From: Treponema sp. UBA4326
GTDB taxonomy: Bacteria > Spirochaetota > Spirochaetia > Treponematales > Treponemataceae
Assembly: GCA_002393835.1 (NCBI GenBank)
Contig: DGTW01000066.1
Span: 1 to 8,735 of the forward strand
DNA: 8,735 nucleotides
Direction of reading: 5' to 3'
Shown: one piece after another, positions 1-5,384 of the stretch
Numbering within the stretch: the first letter of the stretch is position 1
Layout: every line of letters starts with the position of its first letter
The notes under the pieces: generated by a model
The model's database searches: none
What the model was told of the DNA's origin: nothing
Seen by the model: only the letters and a program-made list of their open reading frames with translations
Translations under genes and position numbers: made by a program

Positions 1-440
1 TTAAGGACAGTGATGTCAGGCTTATGATGAATCGGCCATACGAAACGCATTTCACTGGCAAAAGGATTTCCGGTGTGTATAAAATACCTGTAGGTACGAC
101 TGGTAGCCGAAAATCGGGAAGAAAAATCCTGGGCGACCTCACTGGAGCCGACAATCCTTATGTCATCTGGCAAAAAAGCGTTTATTGCCGGTATGTATTT
201 TTCGACTGGAATCGAGTCTATGGGTGAATAAAAATTTGCGGCCTGAGCAAAGGCATGAACGCCAGAATCAGTGCGGCCGCTCCCTGTCAGGTTGACATGT
301 TCTTTGTGAATCTTCTCCAGGGCCTTTTCGATTTCTCCCTGAACAGTCCTTACTGGCCGCCCGCCATCGCTTTTGTCCTGTCTCTGCCAGCCACAAAAAT
401 CCGTTCCATCATAGGAAACGGTAAGAAGAATGTTCCGCAT
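1..440 (-). CDS. truA: tRNA pseudouridine synthase A, C-terminus cut by window edge
   Basis: TruA converts uridines 38-40 of the tRNA anticodon arm to pseudouridine in the cytoplasm. My translation from the ATG at 440-438 starts MRNILLTVSYDGTDFCGWQRQ, the classic TruA N-terminus. It carries GRTDSGVHA at about residues 55-63, with the catalytic aspartate at D58, and the conserved TSRTYRYF segment further on. About 146 codons are visible of a usual 250-270, and the frame is open to the window edge. The ATG lies one base after the stop of the DUF2225 gene, so the two genes are almost certainly co-transcribed and probably translationally coupled. Only a weak purine-rich ribosome site (GAAGAG) precedes it, inside the upstream gene. 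The identity is secure; the truncation is an artefact of the window. Confidence 0.95.
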   Translation of the reverse strand, partial: MRNILLTVSYDGTDFCGWQRQDKSDGGRPVRTVQGEIEKALEKIHKEHVNLTGSGRTDSGVHAFAQAANFYSPIDSIPVEKYIPAINAFLPDDIRIVGSSEVAQDFSSRFSATSRTYRYFIHTGNPFASEMRFVWPIHHKPDITVL

Positions 441-441
441 A

Positions 442-1356
442 CTACTCTTCATCATCGTCACCGAAGTCAATGGTATTGGCTTCTTTTAACGCATCCGTAA
501 TATTGTCGTAGAGGTTTCTTGCATTCTCAAGAAGGGGGCCTGGCTTTGCCTTTGATGACTTTCCAAGACCGAAAATTCTGGCTATAGCCCTCTTGTTCTC
601 GTCAAGTTTTTTGTAGCGCAGGGGAAGATCGTCAGTCTGACCGTACTTGTACTCCAGCAAGCCGCAGAGATAAACCATTCCGTCATAGCCGTAATTTTTG
701 TCAATGTCAGGCCCGAAATTGTTGACTCCGGCAATAGTCTCCGAGCGATTGGTCTCATTAAGGACGGCCTGCTCGTAGAAGAAATTAGCTTTTTTATAGA
801 AGACACTTGCAACAAAATCATAGTTGTAGCCCGGAATGACCTCGTTGAGGTGATTGCAAATCCATGCGAGGCGCAGGGAAATCAAAGCCCGCTTGAAAGT
901 GGGAGCATAAGCCACATCAACCTTTTCGTAGGTAAGAAGGGCAAGATAATACATGGCGGCTCCGTCCAAAAGGTTACGCTCCCTGGTAAGCTCATAGTGG
1001 GGGAAAATCGTTGAGACCATTTTCTTGCGTTTTTCGTCTTCATCCCGAAGGGCATCAATGGAAGGCTTATCAGCAATATCCTCAAAATCCTTCCACAAAA
1101 GGGCAATGTGACAGCGTGGACAGGCACCCACAGCATAAATGAGAGGATATATTGCACCATACTTCTCGGAGGGAATGTAATTTCTGTGAAGCTCATCAGT
1201 CAAATCACCGGCATTCATTCGCCCGCTTCCGGTAAGCATTTCTTCCTTTTCAAAGTCTCTCTGACACACAGGACAGCGGCACTTCGTCTTGGACCAATAG
1301 GAGATCTTCGGCTTTTTTTCAGGCTCCTCGCCAAAACCAAAGGACTTTCTGTTCAT
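442..1356 (-). CDS. DUF2225 family protein with cysteine (zinc-ribbon-like) motifs
   Basis: A 304-residue soluble protein that I assign to the uncharacterised DUF2225 family common in spirochetes and clostridia; no reaction is known to me. Near the N-terminus it has a CxCPxC cluster (C26, C28, C31) and a second pair, CPRC (C79, C82), which together could bind a metal such as zinc. The rest looks helical and TPR-like (ALISLRLAWICNHLNE, FYEQAVLNE), and the tail is acidic (GDDDEE). I chose the ATG at 1356-1354 because GGGGGT lies about 6 bases upstream. An in-frame TTG at 1383 would add nine residues and overlap acpS, which is less likely. It sits 19 bases after acpS and one base before truA, inside the operon. 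Family assignment is from pattern memory; the metal-binding role is inferred. Confidence 0.82.
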   Translation of the reverse strand: MNRKSFGFGEEPEKKPKISYWSKTKCRCPVCQRDFEKEEMLTGSGRMNAGDLTDELHRNYIPSEKYGAIYPLIYAVGACPRCHIALLWKDFEDIADKPSIDALRDEDEKRKKMVSTIFPHYELTRERNLLDGAAMYYLALLTYEKVDVAYAPTFKRALISLRLAWICNHLNEVIPGYNYDFVASVFYKKANFFYEQAVLNETNRSETIAGVNNFGPDIDKNYGYDGMVYLCGLLEYKYGQTDDLPLRYKKLDENKRAIARIFGLGKSSKAKPGPLLENARNLYDNITDALKEANTIDFGDDDEE

Positions 1357-1375
1357 AACGCAACCCCCGCAAGCC

Positions 1376-1777
1376 TTAATCAAGGCACTCTATCACTACA
1401 AATGATACAGCAAATTCTTTTTCATGTGAAATGGAAAGACTGACTTTACAGCCCTTTCCGCATATTTTTTCAACAAGAGCAAGGGTTTTTTCACCCAAAA
1501 AAAATGACGGTTTTCCCTGCTTATTCTTTACTATTCCAAAATCTGAAAGTTCCAGCCCAACAAAGCCAGTCCCCAAAGCCTTTGCGAAAGCCTCTTTTGC
1601 GGCAAAGCGGGAAGCGTAATGCTCACAGAGAAAGGCCAGTCTCCTTCCACCTTCAAGACTTCCGGAATTTTCTACAATTTCGCATGGATTAAAAAATCGG
1701 GCAATCATTTCTGGATTTTTGACCCATTTTTCAAAGCGAGAGACCTTAGCTATGTCTGTTCCCAGGCCAAAAATCAT
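1376..1777 (-). CDS. acpS: Holo-[acyl-carrier-protein] synthase
   Basis: AcpS transfers 4'-phosphopantetheine from coenzyme A to a serine of apo-ACP, which activates ACP for fatty acid synthesis. The 133-residue length is typical. It begins MIFGLGTDIAKVSRFE, with the metal-binding aspartate in GLGTDI at D8. It has the hallmark RFAAKEAFAKALGTG with the second metal ligand (Glu of AAKEA), and the late SISHE motif. The ATG at 1777-1775 overlaps the cdaR stop in an ATGA arrangement, and GAGG lies about 10 bases upstream inside cdaR, so translational coupling is likely. The identity is secure. Confidence 0.96.
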   Translation of the reverse strand: MIFGLGTDIAKVSRFEKWVKNPEMIARFFNPCEIVENSGSLEGGRRLAFLCEHYASRFAAKEAFAKALGTGFVGLELSDFGIVKNKQGKPSFFLGEKTLALVEKICGKGCKVSLSISHEKEFAVSFVVIECLD

Positions 1778-2826
1778 TCTTTTCTTTCCTCTTCGACTTT
1801 TTCATCAAGCTCACCGGCCTCTCCCTCAACGACAGTGATTTTTTCCTCAATCGGCTCGCTATGAGTTTCAGGAGCAGCTTCTTCAGTTTTTTTAAGGTTG
1901 AATGTAATAGGAATGTTCTTGGTGTAGCCGTCAGCAAGGGTAAAACGCTTGGGAACTGAATAAGACAGGGCGAGATAGAAAGTTCCCGGAGCCGTAATTG
2001 AAGAGGCATCAGCCGTGACGAATTTTTCATCCGGCTTGAAAGAATCCAGGGACACGAGAGAGCCTGAAAGAGTTACCGTAACATCGCTGCTTATTCCGCG
2101 GATTTCCAGATTTGGGGAAAGGTTCACCACCTTTACCGGAAGTTTCGTGAACTTCTTGCTTCCGCTCAGCTCCTCGATTTCCACAGTGACAGAGACATCG
2201 ATATCGTCATGCTTTATGAAAAATCCCTTTTTCTCAACCTTTGTCTTTGAGGTAAAACTTCTTTTTGCGTTGGAACTGGTGACATTGAGGGTCTGAAGGG
2301 ACTTGCAATTCTCAATCATGGTCTTGGGGCCGGTTATCGGAATTTGCTCAGGAGAAACCGAGACTGATTTTATTGAATAACCGTAGGCAGGTTTTCCGCT
2401 TATCAAAGGAATTACATCAACATAAGAAGTGATTTCTTCTTCGACACGGAGGCGGACGCTCTCAGGCGTGACCTTCAGTTCAAGTGGATTGAGCACGCTT
2501 GCCGAATCAGAAAGAGTAAGAAGGACAGGAAAATCATAGCTTCCGTCCTTTGAGACATAAGTCAAATCAATGTAGGCCTTGAGGTCGCTCTCACGAACCT
2601 GGGCCAGCTCCTCGGCCTTACCCCGGGCAGAAACGGCCACCGTGCGGGGATGGGGTTGAATAGAGACAAAGCCGTTTTTCGACTCAACTGAAAGAGGAAC
2701 AGAAAATACCTTTTTATCCACGCTCTGATTCTGATAAATCACATAGAGGAAGAGGGAGATGACGAAGCAGATTGCCTTTACCTGCCAGTTTTCAATTAAC
2801 TTATCAAATACTTGCTTTGCTTTCAT
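1774..2826 (-). CDS. cdaR: YbbR-domain protein, membrane-anchored partner of CdaA
   Basis: A 350-residue protein with one N-terminal membrane segment (AICFVISLFLYVIYQ, about residues 17-33) followed by beta-rich repeats of YbbR type, placing most of the protein outside the cytoplasmic membrane. In Firmicutes the homologue CdaR binds and modulates the diadenylate cyclase CdaA; that role is extended here by gene order. The last about 50 residues are charged and rich in glutamate (EEKITVVEGEAGELDEK), a probably disordered tail. I chose ATG at 2826-2824 because GAGGA lies 8 bases upstream; an in-frame TTG at 2868 has no such support. This start overlaps the end of cdaA by 23 bases, and the stop overlaps acpS by 4. 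YbbR family assignment is good; the symbol follows synteny. Confidence 0.88.
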   Translation of the reverse strand: MKAKQVFDKLIENWQVKAICFVISLFLYVIYQNQSVDKKVFSVPLSVESKNGFVSIQPHPRTVAVSARGKAEELAQVRESDLKAYIDLTYVSKDGSYDFPVLLTLSDSASVLNPLELKVTPESVRLRVEEEITSYVDVIPLISGKPAYGYSIKSVSVSPEQIPITGPKTMIENCKSLQTLNVTSSNAKRSFTSKTKVEKKGFFIKHDDIDVSVTVEIEELSGSKKFTKLPVKVVNLSPNLEIRGISSDVTVTLSGSLVSLDSFKPDEKFVTADASSITAPGTFYLALSYSVPKRFTLADGYTKNIPITFNLKKTEEAAPETHSEPIEEKITVVEGEAGELDEKVEEERKE

Positions 2827-3619
2827 CGATTGTATCCTCAATTGTTCTCTGGGCGGCGGAAACTTCAAGCAAACTTTCCAGCATTTTTGTAACTTGGGCA
2901 GGCTTCAGGTCGTAATGAAGTTTTGAATCGTAGGCAAGGCTTATGGCTCCAGTCTCCTCGGAAACGACAAGAACAACGGCATCCGTAGTCTCGCAAAGTC
3001 CCAAAGCTGCCCTGTGACGGGTTCCGAAAGTCTTTTTTATGTCATACTGCTCGCTCAAAGGAAGGAAGCAGCCGGCGGCAAGGACCTTTCCGTTCTGGAC
3101 AATACATGCAGCGTCATGGAGCGGGGTCTCATGGCCGAAAATCGTTACCAGAAGGGCCGAAGAGATGTCAGCGTTGAGTTTTGTTCCTGTCTCGATTATA
3201 TCGTCGAGGCGGGTGTGGCGGGTGAAAACCACCAGCATACCCTTTTTAAGCTTTGAAAGAGTCTCGGCGGCGACTACGGCGGTATCGACATAGGTATGGC
3301 GGCTTCTGTTTCCGAAGGTAAAAAGCTCGTTCTGGCCGATTTTAAGGAAGACCTTGCGAAGCTCCGGCTGGAAAACGATGGCGAAGGCGATGGCAAAGCC
3401 CGGAGCCAGCTTGTTCATAATCCAGAGCAGGGTTGAGAGCTTGAAAAGGAATGCGAAGGCATAAAAAAGACCAACCATAATGCCGGCCTTGATAATCTGC
3501 ATGGCATTGGTCTTTACGATAATCTGATAGGCCTTGTAAAGCAGGAAGGTCATAATTCCCACATCAACAATCGGCCTGATGATATTCCAAATCGTCAGTA
3601 ATCCGTCAAAAGCGTTCAA
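2804..3619 (-). CDS. cdaA: Membrane diadenylate cyclase (c-di-AMP synthase)
   Basis: CdaA condenses two ATP molecules into cyclic di-AMP, a messenger controlling potassium and osmolyte balance and cell-wall state in many bacteria. The 271-residue protein has about three N-terminal membrane helices (roughly residues 12-33, 38-60 and 62-84), then the conserved FQPELRKVF linker and a DAC domain. The GTRHRAALG motif (RHR, nucleotide binding) and VVSEETGAISLA are intact. The usual DGA motif reads DAA here (TPLHDAACIV), keeping the metal-binding Asp but replacing Gly. The start is a TTG at 3619-3617: a stop codon lies directly upstream in frame, the next in-frame ATG is at residue 23, and GGAG sits 6 bases before the TTG. 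It overlaps cdaR by 23 bases and follows folP by 40. Confidence 0.94.
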   Translation of the reverse strand: MNAFDGLLTIWNIIRPIVDVGIMTFLLYKAYQIIVKTNAMQIIKAGIMVGLFYAFAFLFKLSTLLWIMNKLAPGFAIAFAIVFQPELRKVFLKIGQNELFTFGNRSRHTYVDTAVVAAETLSKLKKGMLVVFTRHTRLDDIIETGTKLNADISSALLVTIFGHETPLHDAACIVQNGKVLAAGCFLPLSEQYDIKKTFGTRHRAALGLCETTDAVVLVVSEETGAISLAYDSKLHYDLKPAQVTKMLESLLEVSAAQRTIEDTIDESKASI

Positions 3620-3625
3620 TTAAAA

Positions 3626-3643
3626 CTCCGAGAAAACATTATA
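3626..3643 (-). promoter_or_regulatory. cdaA ribosome binding site with possible internal -10 box
   Basis: On the minus strand CGGAG (3630-3626) stands 6 bases before the TTG codon and is the evidence for that unusual start. Just upstream, TATAAT (3643-3638) is a perfect -10 sequence in the short folP-cdaA gap. I see no good -35 hexamer at 16-18 bases, so an internal promoter is only possible. The ribosome site is well supported. Confidence 0.5.
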
Positions 3644-3659
3644 AAGGATTTTCTAGATT

Positions 3660-4478
3660 TTAACCACAAAAAGCAGAGAGAATTTTCAGCGAATCTACAG
3701 CCGCAGCCACATCATGCACACGAATCATCGATGCCCCCACCAAAACAGAAAGAAGATCGGCTGTAAGAGTCCCCGAAAGACGCTCCTCAACAGGCCGGCC
3801 TGTCACCTCCCCTATGCAGCTTTTTCGGGAAAGGGCCATAAGGACAGGATATTTTCCGCCCAAAAGCTCACCGCATCTCCTCATAAGCTCAAAATTGTCA
3901 GGTACATTCTTCCCGAAGCCGATTCCAGGGTCAAGCCAGATTTTTTCAGGAGCGATTCCCTCTTTCAGGGCAAAATCCACGCGGGATTTAAGATACTCGT
4001 TCACCTCGTCAAAGACATTCTCATAGACTGTATTTTTCTGCATGGTCGAAGGATTTCCCCTCTTGTGCATGAGAATCACAGGAATCCCGGCCTCAGCACA
4101 GAAAGGAGCAAGGCGGACATCATCCTCAAGGGCAGAAATATCATTCAGGATGTCAGCCCCGGCCTCAAAAGCCGCCTTCATCACCTCAAACTTGCGGGTA
4201 TCAACAGAAATCGGAATGTCAGAGACCTTGCGGACTCCCTCAATAACGCCAATCACACGGCGAATCTCTTCTTCGGCTTCAACATACTTGCTTCCAGGCC
4301 GGGTAGACTCCCCCCCTATGTCAAGGATGTCCGCCCCCTCGTCAATCAGTCGAAGGGCCTCATCCAGTCCGCCACGGCTTTTGTCAAAAAAAGAGTCCGG
4401 AGTAGCGTTTACAATGCCCATCACAAAAGCGGGCAATCCGGTAGTTACCGCACGATTTTTTAAATTCAAGGTTTTCAT
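3660..4478 (-). CDS. folP: Dihydropteroate synthase
   Basis: FolP joins 6-hydroxymethyl-dihydropterin diphosphate to para-aminobenzoate to give dihydropteroate in folate synthesis; it is the family targeted by sulfonamides. The 272-residue TIM-barrel protein shows every family landmark in order: MGIVNATPDSFFD (about residues 20-32), DIGGESTRPG, ISVDT, NDIS, MHKRGNPSTMQ, DPGIGFGK, the SRKS loop and RVHDV near the end. The ATG at 4478-4476 fits the N-terminal length, but no good Shine-Dalgarno precedes it (CTCTGAACT). It is the first gene of the operon leading to truA. A TTGTCA hexamer occurs about 50 bases upstream (minus strand), but I could not pair it with a convincing -10. Confidence 0.97.
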   Translation of the reverse strand: MKTLNLKNRAVTTGLPAFVMGIVNATPDSFFDKSRGGLDEALRLIDEGADILDIGGESTRPGSKYVEAEEEIRRVIGVIEGVRKVSDIPISVDTRKFEVMKAAFEAGADILNDISALEDDVRLAPFCAEAGIPVILMHKRGNPSTMQKNTVYENVFDEVNEYLKSRVDFALKEGIAPEKIWLDPGIGFGKNVPDNFELMRRCGELLGGKYPVLMALSRKSCIGEVTGRPVEERLSGTLTADLLSVLVGASMIRVHDVAAAVDSLKILSAFCG

Positions 4479-4533
4479 AGTTCAGAGAGTAACACAAATT
4501 TCGGGAGATTAGAATAGTGTGTTTGTGACAATT

Positions 4534-4638
4534 GGGCGTATCCCGCCTACAGCGGGTCGGGCTATTCGGGGTTCCGCCTTTCGGCTCCATTCGCCGTAAA
4601 CGGCGAACGCTTCGCGCCCCTACTATCCCTTACGCAGA
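4534..4638. repeat. GC-rich multi-hairpin intergenic repeat
   Basis: This stretch is much richer in GC than its surroundings and is built from nested inverted repeats. GGGCG (4534-4538) can pair with CGCCC (4615-4619). Inside lie CCCGC/GCGGG (4542-4546 with 4552-4556) and TTCGCCG/CGGCGAA (4590-4596 with 4601-4607, loop TAAA), followed by ACTATCCCTTACGCAGA. The whole arrangement resembles a dispersed intergenic repeat that I recall from Bacteroidota and Treponema genomes (a GGGCG-TCCCG opening and a CGCCCC-ATCCCTTACGCAG end). Repeat copies cannot be tested in this window. ORFs crossing it are likely spurious. It separates the folP operon from the upstream transcription unit. Confidence 0.65.
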
Positions 4639-4656
4639 GCCCATTCCAAGTGCCAT

Positions 4657-4683
4657 AAAAAAAGCGGCAAGGAATCCTGCCGC
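4657..4683 (-). terminator. Intrinsic terminator after the 171-residue gene
   Basis: On the minus strand a 6-bp stem, GCGGCA/TGCCGC (4683-4678 with 4669-4664), is followed at once by seven T residues (4663-4657). It begins 32 bases after the stop codon at 4716, so it would end the transcript of the lipoprotein and the 171-residue membrane protein. Confidence 0.8.
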
Positions 4684-4715
4684 CATTACCATAAGCCTTG
4701 TCATGCTGCAACTTA

Positions 4716-5231
4716 TTAAAAATTCAGTCTTTTTTCAAATTTGTTTTCGTTTTCTCTGGAATCTACATCGAAAATATTTTCTGATTTGGCATAATCAATA
4801 AGCTCCTGGAACGAGCAGTCTTTTCCGTTTTTCTTTGAAAAGTTATACAAATTCCAAAGATAGCTTTGCATATCGAAATTAACGCAAATCCTTTTAACCT
4901 CGTATGCCAAAAGGCGGAATTCTTCCTTTTTGATAATTTTGCAGTTTCTAAGGTAACAAATGTAATTTACGAACGCAACGAAGGAATCAATTTCTTTTTC
5001 AAACGGGCTGCTATGAAAATTCGCATCGTACCAAGGTTCACTATATTCTATTTTGTACAAAATCTCCGCAGTTTTCTCGTCACTATGAAGTTTCTCCGTG
5101 ATTTCCTTTAAGAATTCTGCTCGTTTGAGTTTATTGCTCCCGCGCCACTGCACGATAGCAAAAATAGCACCAGCAAATGCCACAGCCGCAGTAACCAGTT
5201 CCGGCACATTTCCAAAGATTGACAAATCCAT
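4716..5231 (-). CDS. Membrane-anchored hypothetical protein, 171 residues
   Basis: I do not recognise this protein with certainty; it has the look of small membrane-anchored proteins such as DUF4760-like families. Residues about 10-28 (PELVTAAVAFAGAIFAIVQW) form one membrane helix, and a basic patch after it (NKLKRAEF) suggests the rest is cytoplasmic. The remainder is charged and helical with many aromatic residues (YSEPWYDANF, FVNYICYLRN, YLWNLYNF). AGGAG stands 10 bases before the ATG, a good ribosome site, and the gene ends 32 bases before an intrinsic terminator. I see no clear promoter in the 153 bases separating it from the lipoprotein gene, so co-transcription with it is likely. A functional link between the two is only suggested by position. 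Confidence 0.78.
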   Translation of the reverse strand: MDLSIFGNVPELVTAAVAFAGAIFAIVQWRGSNKLKRAEFLKEITEKLHSDEKTAEILYKIEYSEPWYDANFHSSPFEKEIDSFVAFVNYICYLRNCKIIKKEEFRLLAYEVKRICVNFDMQSYLWNLYNFSKKNGKDCSFQELIDYAKSENIFDVDSRENENKFEKRLNF

Positions 5232-5290
5232 AAAGTTTTAACTCCTTAGCTTGTAAGCTGATTTTTCTCTCTCTTTTCTCGCACAATCTC

Positions 5291-5371
5291 GCAGTGTAAT
5301 GCAGTACGTATTCCGGCACCGCTCCGCGGCCGCACTCCGTGCTTGCCTGCATACGCCCAGCCTTACACTGC
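5291..5371. repeat. Long imperfect inverted repeat just after the lipoprotein gene
   Basis: Minus strand, starting 13 bases after the lipoprotein stop: GCAGTGTAA (5371-5363) pairs perfectly with TTACACTGC (5299-5291). Inside, after 7 bases on each side, CGTAT pairs with ATACG. The core is GC-rich and has smaller palindromes (GCACGGAGTGC, GCGGCCGC). No T-run follows, so it does not look like a terminator. In studied diversity-generating retroelements a hairpin or cruciform lies shortly after the variable region and helps retrohoming; this could play that part, but the loop is long and the parallel is inference. Confidence 0.55.
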
Positions 5372-5384
5372 TCTCACCAGGGTG

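Noticed and set aside
24..4512. Plus-strand ORFs across the operon (for example 3714-4463, 249 residues)
   Set aside because: They lie antisense to genes with complete family motifs and show no recognisable protein features.
4384..4590. Minus-strand 68-residue ORF overlapping the folP start
   Set aside because: It arises from the same repeat and enters folP out of frame; folP itself is certain.
4532..4801. Plus-strand 89-residue ORF (MGVSRLQRVGLF...)
   Set aside because: It starts inside the GC-rich repeat, crosses a terminator hairpin and runs antisense into the 171-residue gene; no ribosome site. Probably a false ORF made by the repeat.
5131..5352. Minus-strand 73-residue ORF between the lipoprotein and the 171-residue gene
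   Set aside because: It overlaps the structured spacer and the 171-residue gene in another frame, has odd Cys-rich composition and no clear ribosome site.
5238..5384. Open frame of 48 codons after the lipoprotein TAA
   Set aside because: The protein already ends at the normal FGE-fold terminus (FRLVRNAE). The extension has no domain features, so I do not call a truncated longer protein.
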